Positions 1-8,375 of a DNA stretch of 64,000 nucleotides are shown in pieces. The stretch comes from Akkermansia sp. GTDB taxonomy: Bacteria > Verrucomicrobiota > Verrucomicrobiia > Verrucomicrobiales > Akkermansiaceae. The first letter of the stretch is position 1. Every line of letters begins with the position of its first letter. Under the pieces are notes generated by a model, which made no database searches, was not told the DNA's origin, and saw only the letters and a list, made by a program, of their open reading frames with translations. The stretch spans positions 154,231 through 218,230 of the forward strand of contig JAUNHW010000001.1 of NCBI GenBank assembly GCA_030523775.1, in the 5' to 3' direction. The position numbers and the translations under genes are program-made.

Positions 1-15
1 AGCATTATTAAGAAA

Positions 16-492
16 ATGAAGACAAAGCACTACATTGCAGCAATGCTTGCTGCCGGAACCATCCTGGTGCCCTCCTGCACCTCCATGTCCGACTACGACA
101 GCATCTCCTTCAATGACCTCGGCGGGGTTCATGAGACCATGCCCGCCACGGTAACAGCCGCCCGCTACGTGCGCGCAGGCGCCTCCAACGAGACGAAGAC
201 CTGGAGCACGCTTGCCGGCACGGCCATCGGCGCCGGCGCTGGCCAGCTGCTGGGCGGCGGATCCGGGCGAGTGGTTTCCACCGTGGGCTTCGGCCTGGTG
301 GGTGCCGCTGCAGGCCGCGGCATAGCGGAAGGCTTCGGCACGCATGCGCAGGAGCTCACCGTGAAGGTGGACGGCACCAAGAAGTACTACACGGTCACGC
401 AGCCCATCTACAAGCAGTTCGGCGCCATCCCGGAGGGAACGCACGGCACGCTGCACGTGGGCAACGGCCGTTCCCGCTTCGTACCCAACTAA
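16..492 (+). CDS. SlyB-like glycine-zipper outer-membrane lipoprotein
   Basis: This 158-residue protein begins with a lipoprotein signal peptide ending in the lipobox VPSC, so Cys21 is the likely lipidated residue. Residues about 67-105 are a glycine zipper rich in GxxxG spacing, as in the SlyB/glycine-zipper-2TM family, and a short C-terminal part (from about 112) resembles the beta-rich tail of that family. Such proteins sit in the outer membrane and help envelope integrity; that role is taken from the family. The start codon lies only 15 bases into the window, so the promoter is not visible. A strong terminator follows at 518-565, so the gene is probably not cotranscribed with the next one. 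An unrelated small glycine-rich lipoprotein is the alternative. Confidence 0.75.
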   Translation: MKTKHYIAAMLAAGTILVPSCTSMSDYDSISFNDLGGVHETMPATVTAARYVRAGASNETKTWSTLAGTAIGAGAGQLLGGGSGRVVSTVGFGLVGAAAGRGIAEGFGTHAQELTVKVDGTKKYYTVTQPIYKQFGAIPEGTHGTLHVGNGRSRFVPN

Positions 493-517
493 AGGGCCGG
501 CAGCAAACCGCATTTCA

Positions 518-565
518 AGCCACCCGTTGCAATGCTCAAAACTGCACGGGTGGCTTCTTTCTTTT
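518..565 (+). terminator. Rho-independent terminator after the SlyB-like gene
   Basis: A perfect 10-bp stem (AGCCACCCGT at 518-527 with ACGGGTGGCT at 546-555) is followed by a pyrimidine tract rich in T (555-565). Confidence 0.85.
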
Positions 566-596
566 CCGGAACAAACCAACAAACACCCCAACCATC

Positions 597-2078
597 ATGG
601 CATACACAGAAACAACCACTCAAAGCTGGGGCAGCCGCCTCGGCGATTCCATCAAGGGGATTATCATCGGCTTCATCCTCTTCATCGGCTCGTTTCCCCT
701 GCTCTTCTGGAACGAGGGCAACTCTGTAAAGGTGGCCCGGGCCCTGGAGGAGGGACGCGGCATCACCGTGGAGGTGCAGGATATCTCCCGAATCGACCCC
801 GCGAACGAGGGCAAGCTCGTGCACATGTGCGGGGATGCCACCACGCAGGACGTGCTCAAGGATGCCGAATTCGGCATCTCTCACAACGGCATGATGCTGC
901 GCCGCATGGTGCAATACTACCAGTGGGTGGAGAAATCCCACAAGGAAACCAAGAAGAACTTCGGCGGCAGCGAGACCACCGTCACCACCTACACCTACGA
1001 GAAGAAGTGGTGTTGCAAACCGCAGGATTCCTCCGCCTTCAAGGAGGTCGGCCACACGAACTCCGTCTTCTACTCCACAAGCGGTACCAGGCAGTATGCA
1101 GAAAACGTGAAGTACGGCGCGTTCAGGTTCTCACCCGACATGATCGAGAAACTGGGCAACGAGAGAACATACTCCCTGACGGAGTACAAGGTGCCGGACA
1201 AGCTGCGTGGCCGCGCCTGCGTGGCGGACAAGTATCTGTACATCGGCCGCCCCGTGCCGCAAGCGGCAAGCGCGCCAACAGCCGCGGCGGGCTTTGGCCA
1301 GCAGGGAGCCCAGGCGGCACGTGAGGTTGCCGCAAATGCACAGCAGCCCGCCGCGCTGGATGTGGAGCGCACCAAGCTGGAGATGGAGCAGCTGCGCCTT
1401 CAGGTGAAGCAGCAGGAGCTCGTGCAGCAGGACCCCGCCGCCACCGCAGAGCAGAAGCAAGCCGCGAAACTGGCCGCCGCCCGCGCGGAGATTGAAATCC
1501 AGCAGAAGGAGCTGCTGCTCAAGCAGGCGGAGCTCGCCGCTCAATCCGCCGCGCCGCAGGATGCTTGCAGCGTGGACCCCGCAAACCCGCAGATTGGCGA
1601 TGTCCGCGTCACCTGGGAGGTCATCAGCCCCAAGGAGCCCGTCAGCATCGTCTACGTGCAGACCCGTGACACCTTCACGCCCTACCACGCCAAGAGCGAC
1701 CGCAGCGTGGCCCTGCTGGGCATGGGCACGCAAACCGCGGAGCAGCTCTACGAGCATGCGGAGGACATGAACACCATCACCACCTGGATTCTGCGCTTCG
1801 TTGGCTGGTTCCTCATGTTCATCGGATTGAGCATGATTTTCAAACCGCTCTCCGTGCTGGGGGACGTGGTGCCGTTCATCGGCACGCTCATCGGCGGGGC
1901 ATCCAGCATAGTGGCGGCGGTGCTGGCGCTCATCCTGAGCATCACCACCATCGCCATTGCGTGGATTTGGTACCGCCCCATGCTGGGCATTGCCCTCCTG
2001 GTGTTGGCGGCCCTCCTGGTTGCTTGGCTCATCAAGGGCAACGGCAAAAAGGGGGAAACCCCGGCGGAAACGGTGTAA
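597..2078 (+). CDS. TMEM43-family (DUF1625) membrane protein with coiled-coil insert
   Basis: This 493-residue protein matches the TMEM43 family in layout. It has one membrane segment near the N terminus (about 20-38, ending FPLLFWNEG), a large extracytoplasmic part, and a cluster of membrane segments at about 392-480. Recognisable family stretches include PQIGDVRV (331-338) and the WILRFVGWFLMFIG segment. Between about 221 and 325 lies a Gln/Ala/Glu-rich insert, predicted from its heptad pattern to be a coiled coil at 254-316, which I do not associate with the usual family domain. Bacterial members have no settled function; the human protein is an inner-nuclear-membrane/ER protein. The gene stands alone and is closed by the terminator at 2110-2146. 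No convincing promoter is seen before the ATG. Confidence 0.8.
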   Translation: MAYTETTTQSWGSRLGDSIKGIIIGFILFIGSFPLLFWNEGNSVKVARALEEGRGITVEVQDISRIDPANEGKLVHMCGDATTQDVLKDAEFGISHNGMMLRRMVQYYQWVEKSHKETKKNFGGSETTVTTYTYEKKWCCKPQDSSAFKEVGHTNSVFYSTSGTRQYAENVKYGAFRFSPDMIEKLGNERTYSLTEYKVPDKLRGRACVADKYLYIGRPVPQAASAPTAAAGFGQQGAQAAREVAANAQQPAALDVERTKLEMEQLRLQVKQQELVQQDPAATAEQKQAAKLAAARAEIEIQQKELLLKQAELAAQSAAPQDACSVDPANPQIGDVRVTWEVISPKEPVSIVYVQTRDTFTPYHAKSDRSVALLGMGTQTAEQLYEHAEDMNTITTWILRFVGWFLMFIGLSMIFKPLSVLGDVVPFIGTLIGGASSIVAAVLALILSITTIAIAWIWYRPMLGIALLVLAALLVAWLIKGNGKKGETPAETV

Positions 2079-2109
2079 CCCCGCCCGCACAGGAGCACAG
2101 GAAATTCCC

Positions 2110-2146
2110 AAGGCCCGGTTGGCTCTCCGCCAGCCGGGCCTTTCTT
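2110..2146 (+). terminator. Terminator after the TMEM43-family gene
   Basis: A 9-bp stem (AAGGCCCGG at 2110-2118 with CCGGGCCTT at 2134-2142) with further pairing in the loop is followed by TTTCTT. Confidence 0.85.
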
Positions 2147-2187
2147 GATGATACCCGAAACGCAGTACTATTGCGGTAGTGGCTTAA

Positions 2188-2289
2188 ATAATAGCCGGCA
2201 AGGGTGTGCCGCAGGACGAAGAAAAGGGCAGGTACTGGCTGGACAAGGCGGCGAAACACGATGCAAACCTTACACCGTTCCCTATCCGT
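2188..2289 (+). pseudogene. Remnant of a Sel1-repeat protein
   Basis: A 34-codon frame, closed by stop codons on both sides (TAA at 2185, TGA at 2290) and lacking a start codon, encodes AGKGVPQDEEKGRYWLDKAA. This is the core of a Sel1-like (SLR) repeat, with its G-x-GVPQD and W-x-x-KAA signature. It is about one repeat long, so it looks like the relic of a deleted Sel1 protein. The rest of the 2147-2422 interval shows nothing recognisable beyond possible promoter elements for the next gene. Confidence 0.65.
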
Positions 2290-2414
2290 TGACTTTCTCG
2301 CACTCTATGGAAACAACGCATATCCATACTATTCATACAGAAGACGGCGTTTTCACGCAACAGGGGAAAGGCCTGTCACATAGGGCAACTGGCGTGTTTC
2401 CCTTGAAAAATCAT

Positions 2415-2443
2415 CTGGACATGTGATGAAACGAGCATATAAT
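2415..2443 (+). promoter_or_regulatory. Possible promoter inside the 5' end of the prepilin-like gene
   Basis: TGGACA (2416-2421), 16 nt, TATAAT (2438-2443). The hexamer lies 9 nt before an in-frame GTG at 2453, the spacing seen at other genes here, so the true start may be 2453 rather than 2426. Confidence 0.4.
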
Positions 2444-5400
2444 CCTATCCGAGTGAGATGGTGCCAAAATAAACCCCGGAAGACGGACTGCAAGCGCTCG
2501 GGCTTTGCGCTGATAGCCACGCTCACGCTCATGATGCTGCTGGCGCTGCTGGCGGTGGGGGTGCTCTCCATGGCGTCCTCCCAGAGCCGCATCTCCATGC
2601 AGGCAGTCCTGCAGGCGCAGGCGCGCCAGCAGGCCCTGGTGGGCCTGGATGCCGCCATTGCGGAGCTTCAGGTGGAGCTGGGCCCGGACCGCCGCGTGAC
2701 CGCCAATTCCTCCATCCTGAACAGCGACGACGGCTCGCCCGGCGGCCATCTGCTGGGCGTGTGGAACAGCTGGGACGGCCCCATCTACGGCTCCAGCATG
2801 TCCGGCGGCGCCAAGATACAATCCACTTACGCACCAGGGCGCCCGAACATGTTCCGCCGCTGGCTCATCTCCACCCGCAAGCCGGAGGATGCGCGCGCGG
2901 TGGGTTCCGCCACGCGCCTGTGCAACCGCAAGCCGGGGGAGCGCATCTGCCTGCTGGGGGAGGGCACGCTGGGCACCTCCGTGTCCCCCGCCCACCATGT
3001 GTATGCGGACATGATTGCCCTGCCGCCGCTGAGCGCGGGGGACCCGAACACGGGCTGTTTCGCCTGGTGGGTGAGCGGTGAGAACCAAAAGGCCAAGGTG
3101 GCGCTCAAGGAGCCGGAGGAAACCAGGGACCCCATCGAGGTGCTGCACCGCACATGGAACACGCCGCCCGCCAGGTTCGAGCATGGCAGCGGGCTGGATT
3201 TTCTGCCGGACCAGGCGGACCGCCCGGAGCGCGTGCTCACCATGCCCAGCCTGCCGCTGCTGGCGGGCACTTCCGAACCCGCCGGCATGCCGTACTTCCA
3301 CGATGCCACGGTCACCGCGCGCTCCGTGCCCGTGAACGTGCGCACCGGCGGGCTCAAGCAGGATCTCTGCCTGCTCTTCAACAAGGAGAGCCTCACCGGC
3401 ACGGAGTTCGCCTGCCGCAACAACCAGGACTGCCCCATTGCAGAGGGCAACGACGTGCCCAAGGGTACGGAACCCGACATGCCCATCGGTTCCTACCAGA
3501 CCATGTACGCCTACTACAACGCCTACCCCGACGGCAAGCAGAACGACAACGCCTTCGCCGCGCGCATGCAGGGCACGCTGGGGCGCGACCTCTTCACCCG
3601 CATGAGCGGCAGCGGCACCAATGATACCGGAAGCTCCATCCCCTCCCCCGACACCCCCGGCAAGAAATCCTTCTACGACACGCGCTCCATGCTGGATGCC
3701 GGTAATGAGAGCGCCGGCTACGCGCGCACGCCCGTGATGCTCGCCTTCCTGAGCAACTATGCCTACGTGACCAAGAAAATCACGGAGTGGGACGACTTTG
3801 CGAAAAACTCCCTGAACGCCCACTGTCTGGGCACCTGCAAGCCGTGGTTCCCGAACGAATTCCCGGAGGGGCCCAGCGCCTGGAAATTGGAAGACGGCGG
3901 CTATTACGCCTACCTGGCCTACACCCCCCTGGTGCTGTGGTGGAACCCGTACAATGTGGAGATGCGTATCCCCGGCCACAAGCTCTGGTCCTTCTCCACT
4001 CCCTTCCGCCAAATCTGGATGCGCAAGCTCAACGGCTGTATCGGCCATGTCCAGTGGGTGGACCTTTTCGTCAACAGGTGGGCTGCCTACGGTCTCATCG
4101 GCCAGGACAACGATTCCGTGTACGGACGTGACGGCGGAGACTACTACGAGGCCAAGGGCGGCGGCAATGGGGACATTGTCTTCAAGCCGGGGGAAATCCT
4201 TTTCTTCTCCCCCTCCACCGCCCGCGTGAACGAGGAGAAGAAGAAGCTGCACAGCAACCCCTGGTCCGTGGGACTGCACCAAAATTCCCTCAGCGGCTAC
4301 ACCTACCGCATCGTCGGCAACGTGATTCCCACCATGGCCATGCGCGACCGCGAGGGCACACGCCGCGGCCTCTACCCCGTGCAGCTCGCCATCGGCGTGG
4401 ACGAACGCTTCCAACCCGGCCTGACGGATAACGAGGAGAACCCCGCAGACCCCCATGGCTGGAAGCTCGCCCCCAACGATCCCGCGGCCTTCACCGTGGT
4501 GTCCGGCTTCGGCGGCATGTCGGAAAGCCAGGACCTCTCCATCAGCGATGCAGCCGTGCTGGACGACAAGGGCGGCATGTCTCCCCAGCGCATGCTCCTG
4601 GGCTGGATCAACAGAGACCGCGGTGTCACCGAGCCGGGCAACGGGGACGAGCACTACGATCACCAGCACCTGAAATCCATCCCCATTTCGGAAGAGGATT
4701 CCTGGGCGGAGTTCATGAACGACCCCAAGATGCCCTACTATGTGGCCTCCATGGGCGTGGTGGCAAAATCCGCCAATGCCGGGGTGGATACCCGCGTGTA
4801 CCCCAACAAGGACTTCCGCACCAAGATATGGCAGCACTCCAGCCCCGCCTTCTGGGGAAGCGCCATCATGGACCCGGACGACCAAACGCGCCGCTACCAC
4901 CCCTACCAGCTGGCCGTGCTGCCCACCAGCTCCGGCATGAACTCTGCACCGTTGGACAACGTGGGAGACAACGGCCTGCTCGGCATTGCCGGGGATGCCG
5001 GCGAGCAGGTGTCCTTCGCCTCCGTGATGGAGATACCCGTGCACCCGCCGTTCTCCCTGGCCGGCTTTGCCGGCATGCGCCTGCAGCCCGGGTGGTACCA
5101 GACCACCGGCGGCGACAAGAACGGCGTCTCCCAGCTGCGCCGCATGCAGTACCAGGCGGGTGTGCCCGGCGTGGGTATCGGCAACTCCTTCGCGGATCCC
5201 TGCCTGCCGCCGGGGGATGTGTACGCCTATTTCGAGCAGCGCGAGCTGGGCACCTCCGTGACCGGCAACACGCACATCTTCGGTGATTTCTTCGACCACG
5301 GCCTGCTCATCAACGATGCCGTGTGGGACCGCTGGTTCTGCTCCTCCGTGTCCGACATGCCCGGCGGCCAGGGCAAGATCAAGGCGGAGGACACCCTGCA

Positions 5401-6385
5401 GAAGTTCATGAAGGGCACGGAGCCTCTGCCCGTGGCGCGCCACACCAAGGCCTACACACCGTACCGGGACGAGCAGGTCATCCAGCACATCATGGACAAC
5501 GATGGCTGGAAGCACATTGCGGAATACCTGATGGTGGACGGCGGCTTCAACGTGAACTCCACCTCCGTGCCGGCGTGGACCGCCGTGCTCCAGGGCCTGG
5601 CCAAGCGCAAGCTCGTGGCGCAGAAGGACGGCCGACTGGTGCTGGTGGAACAGGGCAAGGGCGATGACGAGGTGGTGTTCTCACGCTTCATGGCCTCCAC
5701 CACCGACAAGAGCCTGGATTCCCTCGGCGGATACAGCGTGATGCAGGGCTCCGCCCAGCTGCGCTCCCTGGACAACGCCATGGCCTCCGCCTGGGGTGAG
5801 GTGCGCATGCTCCAGCCGGAATCCATTGCCCTGCTCGCGGAGGAAATCGTCAAGCAGGTGCGCAAGCGCGGGCCCTTCCTCAACATGTCGGATTTCATCA
5901 ACCGCCGGCTGGACAGCGGCGGCGGGGAGAATGCGCTCAAGGGCGCGCTGCAGGCCGCCATCGATGCCACGGATATCAACACGGAATTCTTCGGCGAGGT
6001 GATGCTGGACGCCCCCGATGTCGGCACGCTCTTCAAGTTCCCGCAGGCGGATGAGGGCTCCATGCACACGGCAGCTCCCGGCTACCTCATCCAGAGTGAT
6101 GTGCTGGCATCCCTGGGCAACATCCTCACCGTGCGTGACGACACCTTCACCGTGCGCGCCTACGGCTGCGTGCGCGGCAAGGACGGCGCCGTGCTCGCCC
6201 AGGCCTGGTGCCAGGCCACCGTGCAGCGCACGGCAGAGTACCTTTCCCCCGTGAACAAACCCGCAGATGCCGAATACAACCCGGACGGCACCAAGGGAGA
6301 CGCCAACCTCACCGAGGTGAACCGCCTGCTGGGCCGCAAGATGCGCGTGGTGGCCTTCAAGTGGATGGACCCGTGGGACATCTAA
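2426..6385 (+). CDS. Giant prepilin-like protein (Verru_Chthon cassette protein A-like)
   Basis: This protein of about 1319 residues has a type IV prepilin-like N terminus: a basic leader, a likely prepilin-peptidase site Gly|Phe in RSGFALIATL, then a hydrophobic helix and SMASSQSRISMQ, but no Glu at mature position 5. The rest is a very long domain without a known catalytic motif. Length and N-terminal design fit Verru_Chthon cassette protein A, found in Verrucomicrobia and thought to use the pilin/type II secretion route. Here it is an orphan: no partner pseudopilins, secretion ATPase or peptidase lie nearby. Two starts are possible, ATG 2426 and GTG 2453. The GTG gives a shorter leader and sits 9 nt after a TATAAT. 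Family call is moderate; secretion and surface role are inferred. Confidence 0.6.
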   Translation: MKRAYNPIRVRWCQNKPRKTDCKRSGFALIATLTLMMLLALLAVGVLSMASSQSRISMQAVLQAQARQQALVGLDAAIAELQVELGPDRRVTANSSILNSDDGSPGGHLLGVWNSWDGPIYGSSMSGGAKIQSTYAPGRPNMFRRWLISTRKPEDARAVGSATRLCNRKPGERICLLGEGTLGTSVSPAHHVYADMIALPPLSAGDPNTGCFAWWVSGENQKAKVALKEPEETRDPIEVLHRTWNTPPARFEHGSGLDFLPDQADRPERVLTMPSLPLLAGTSEPAGMPYFHDATVTARSVPVNVRTGGLKQDLCLLFNKESLTGTEFACRNNQDCPIAEGNDVPKGTEPDMPIGSYQTMYAYYNAYPDGKQNDNAFAARMQGTLGRDLFTRMSGSGTNDTGSSIPSPDTPGKKSFYDTRSMLDAGNESAGYARTPVMLAFLSNYAYVTKKITEWDDFAKNSLNAHCLGTCKPWFPNEFPEGPSAWKLEDGGYYAYLAYTPLVLWWNPYNVEMRIPGHKLWSFSTPFRQIWMRKLNGCIGHVQWVDLFVNRWAAYGLIGQDNDSVYGRDGGDYYEAKGGGNGDIVFKPGEILFFSPSTARVNEEKKKLHSNPWSVGLHQNSLSGYTYRIVGNVIPTMAMRDREGTRRGLYPVQLAIGVDERFQPGLTDNEENPADPHGWKLAPNDPAAFTVVSGFGGMSESQDLSISDAAVLDDKGGMSPQRMLLGWINRDRGVTEPGNGDEHYDHQHLKSIPISEEDSWAEFMNDPKMPYYVASMGVVAKSANAGVDTRVYPNKDFRTKIWQHSSPAFWGSAIMDPDDQTRRYHPYQLAVLPTSSGMNSAPLDNVGDNGLLGIAGDAGEQVSFASVMEIPVHPPFSLAGFAGMRLQPGWYQTTGGDKNGVSQLRRMQYQAGVPGVGIGNSFADPCLPPGDVYAYFEQRELGTSVTGNTHIFGDFFDHGLLINDAVWDRWFCSSVSDMPGGQGKIKAEDTLQKFMKGTEPLPVARHTKAYTPYRDEQVIQHIMDNDGWKHIAEYLMVDGGFNVNSTSVPAWTAVLQGLAKRKLVAQKDGRLVLVEQGKGDDEVVFSRFMASTTDKSLDSLGGYSVMQGSAQLRSLDNAMASAWGEVRMLQPESIALLAEEIVKQVRKRGPFLNMSDFINRRLDSGGGENALKGALQAAIDATDINTEFFGEVMLDAPDVGTLFKFPQADEGSMHTAAPGYLIQSDVLASLGNILTVRDDTFTVRAYGCVRGKDGAVLAQAWCQATVQRTAEYLSPVNKPADAEYNPDGTKGDANLTEVNRLLGRKMRVVAFKWMDPWDI

Positions 6386-6424
6386 ATTGACAATTTTGGG
6401 ATTTACAATTGACAATTTATGAAG
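6386..6424. repeat. AT-rich heptad repeat, copy 1
   Basis: Just after the stop codon lie ATTGACA at 6386-6392 and then ATTTACA, ATTGACA, ATTTATG (6401-6421), 7-nt units beginning ATT. It contrasts sharply with the GC-rich surroundings. Related blocks occur at 7618-7641 and 47112-47139. Confidence 0.6.
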
Positions 6425-6479
6425 CTGGGCGCGCTTTGCGCGCGCTCCCTCCCTTGGGCGCTGAGTATGGACCGCGAGC

Positions 6480-6977
6480 CTATTCCGAGCAGGCGCGCAT
6501 GAGGATGAGCACCACCACGATAAAGAAAATCCAAAAGCCGAAGTTGGTCTCCTTCTTCTCTGCCGGTGCGGGGCGCTTGGGCTTGTTGCGCTCCTGCTCG
6601 CGCTTCTGGCGCTTGTTCTGCTCCCACATGCGCTCGAATTTCTCGATGGCCTCCTCCGGGGTGATATCGCGCCCGGTGGCGGAAGGCTGCTGCGGAGCGG
6701 GCACCGGCGGCAGGGGCGCACTTGCCGGGGCCAGCACGCGCGGGCGTGGAGCTTCCGGCTGCTTGGTGGACACCTCTATGGGTTTGGGGGTGACGGGCAG
6801 GGAGGAGAGGGAGGGATTCTGCACGGCGAATGCCTGCACGCGCGCCTCCTGCTCCTCAATCATGCGGTTGAGTTTCTGCACCAGCTGCTCCGACATGGCA
6901 TCCAGCGCCTGACGCGCGGCTTCCGTGGAAACCTCGGGGATGGCTGGCGTGGTGTCGCTTTCGGGTGAATCTGGCAT
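6480..6977 (-). CDS. Hypothetical C-tail-anchored membrane protein
   Basis: I do not recognise a family for this 165-residue protein. Its first third is helical and acidic (residues 15-55 look like a short amphipathic or coiled-coil stretch), followed by a Pro/Ala-rich linker and a Lys/Arg-rich stretch. A single membrane helix (FGFWIFFIVVVLILM) ends the chain at about 148-162. It is therefore probably anchored by its C terminus with the bulk in the cytoplasm. It starts 15 nt after the stop of the DUF5069-like gene and is likely cotranscribed with it. No Shine-Dalgarno sequence is evident. Confidence 0.6.
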   Translation of the reverse strand: MPDSPESDTTPAIPEVSTEAARQALDAMSEQLVQKLNRMIEEQEARVQAFAVQNPSLSSLPVTPKPIEVSTKQPEAPRPRVLAPASAPLPPVPAPQQPSATGRDITPEEAIEKFERMWEQNKRQKREQERNKPKRPAPAEKKETNFGFWIFFIVVVLILMRACSE

Positions 6978-6992
6978 GGCGCGGGTTGGCGG

Positions 6993-7577
6993 TTAGCGGA
7001 AGCGCAGCTCGCCCTGCGGGCGCGGCTCGCTGGCGGGTTTGGGCTTGCTGCCGGGGGGCTCCATGGCGTTGAGCACGGCGGTGATCACGCGCTGGCGGTC
7101 GCCGCGCGCATTCCAGACAATGTAGAGGAAATCCGCCGGGTGGATGTTGCCGTGGGTGCGCAGGAACTCCAGGTCCTTCACATCCCCGTAGCTCACCTCC
7201 GGCACCAGGGTGCCGAAGAGCTTGGCCTCCGCCTTGCGGATGAGGCGCGGCAGGTAGGGGATTTCATGGTATTCCTCCGTCTCCGGCGGCAGGTCGTGCG
7301 CCAGCACGGGCTTGGCGTTGCCGTTGATGCCGCGCTGGGTGGTGAGGAAGAAGGAGCGGCGCACGGAGGCAATGAGCATGAGCGTGCCGGGGGAGGGTAC
7401 GCCGTTGGCGGCGTAGTCCCGCACATACGCAAAGAACTCGCCCGGCTGGTGGCCTATGGAGGCCAGGTACTTCACCTCGTTGGGCAGGAAGAAATGACCA
7501 ACGTCCGTGCCGGGATTCATGAGGTGGCGGTTCACCGAATCCCGGAAAAGAGACATGAACAGGTCGTTCCATTCCAT
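6993..7577 (-). CDS. DUF5069-like conserved protein
   Basis: This 194-residue protein carries a stretch (about 109-165: YLPRLIRKAEAKLFGTL and onwards) that resembles the DUF5069 pattern of PRLIDKARA followed by a short alpha-helical domain. The family is common in Verrucomicrobia and has no known function. I chose ATG 7577 (MEWNDLFMSL) over an upstream in-frame ATG. A promoter TTGCCA-17-TATACT ends 7 nt before 7577, and the upstream codons lie inside that promoter. It is followed by the small membrane protein at 6480. The cmk gene is transcribed away from it. Confidence 0.6.
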   Translation of the reverse strand: MEWNDLFMSLFRDSVNRHLMNPGTDVGHFFLPNEVKYLASIGHQPGEFFAYVRDYAANGVPSPGTLMLIASVRRSFFLTTQRGINGNAKPVLAHDLPPETEEYHEIPYLPRLIRKAEAKLFGTLVPEVSYGDVKDLEFLRTHGNIHPADFLYIVWNARGDRQRVITAVLNAMEPPGSKPKPASEPRPQGELRFR

Positions 7578-7584
7578 GCACGCC

Positions 7585-7613
7585 AGTATAGGGGGAAAGG
7601 CGGGGCATGGCAA
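7585..7613 (-). promoter_or_regulatory. Promoter of the DUF5069-like gene
   Basis: TTGCCA (7608-7613), 17 nt, TATACT (7585-7590), then only 7 nt to ATG 7577; the transcript should be leaderless or nearly so. Confidence 0.7.
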
Positions 7614-7617
7614 GAGA

Positions 7618-7641
7618 ATTTACGACGATTTACAATTGGGA
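7618..7641. repeat. AT-rich heptad repeat, copy 2 (degenerate)
   Basis: ATTTACG, ACG, ATTTACA, ATTGGGA between the divergent DUF5069-like gene and cmk; related to the blocks at 6386 and 47112. Confidence 0.5.
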
Positions 7642-7678
7642 TGTTCCGTGCGGCGGCGTTCGGCGCGCGGGTATGGGC

Positions 7679-7707
7679 TGGACAGGCGGGGCGGGCGGTG
7701 GTAGGAT
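7679..7707 (+). promoter_or_regulatory. Promoter of cmk
   Basis: TGGACA (7679-7684), 17 nt, TAGGAT (7702-7707), then 8 nt to ATG 7716. Confidence 0.65.
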
Positions 7708-7715
7708 GGGGGCAT

Positions 7716-8354
7716 ATGAATCCACCAGCCATAGCCATCGACGGGCCGGCGGCATCCGGCAAATCCACGGTTGCCAAGCTGATAGCCAGGGAACTGGGCT
7801 ACACGTTCATCAACACCGGGGCCATGTACCGCGCGGTCACCTGGTACCTGCTGCGCCAGGGCGTAGACACGGCGGACACGGCGGCGGTGTGCACCGCGCT
7901 GGCGGGCATTCCCATCTCTTTCGGCAAGGACGGCAGCACATCATGCGTGGTGTTTGAGGGGCGCGTGCTCACGGATGAGCTGCGCACGCCGGAAGTGAAC
8001 GCCAACGTATCCACCGTGGCGGCCATTCCGCAGGTGCGCGAGCTCCTGGTGCAGAAGCAGCGTGAGTACAACACGCGCGAGGCCGTGGTGATGGAGGGGC
8101 GAGACATAGGCACGGTGGTGTTCCCGCACACGCCGTTCAAGTATTTCGTGACGGCATCCGAGGAGGTGCGCGCCGCGCGCCGCGCGGCGGAGGGCATCAC
8201 GGAATCCATCACGGAGCGCGACCGCAAGGATTCCCAGCGCAGCGTCTCCCCGCTGGTGCAGGCGCCGGACGCGCTGCTGGTGGACACCTCCGACATGGGT
8301 ATCGAGGAAGTGGTGGCATTTGTGATAGCGGATATCCGCAAGAAGCTCGCCTGA
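7716..8354 (+). CDS. cmk: Cytidylate kinase
   Basis: This 212-residue enzyme phosphorylates CMP/dCMP with ATP in pyrimidine nucleotide supply. The P-loop GPAASGKST is at residues 10-18, followed by the typical NTGAMYRA stretch. EGRDIGTVVFP (near 127) and the SITERDRKDSQR segment are further hallmarks of bacterial Cmk. Length is normal for the family. ATG 7716 is preferred because the P-loop follows at the usual distance and a promoter ends 8 nt before it. It leads a rightward run cmk-plsC-recF; the spacing to plsC is 21 nt. Confidence 0.95.
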   Translation: MNPPAIAIDGPAASGKSTVAKLIARELGYTFINTGAMYRAVTWYLLRQGVDTADTAAVCTALAGIPISFGKDGSTSCVVFEGRVLTDELRTPEVNANVSTVAAIPQVRELLVQKQREYNTREAVVMEGRDIGTVVFPHTPFKYFVTASEEVRAARRAAEGITESITERDRKDSQRSVSPLVQAPDALLVDTSDMGIEEVVAFVIADIRKKLA

Positions 8355-8375
8355 TTTTTTTCCATCCGTACCGCC

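Noticed and set aside
2411..5515. Open frame of over 1000 codons antisense to the prepilin-like gene
   Set aside because: It is rich in His, Val, Gly and Ala without domains, has no promoter or plausible start, and mirrors codon bias of the sense gene; a shadow of GC-rich coding DNA.
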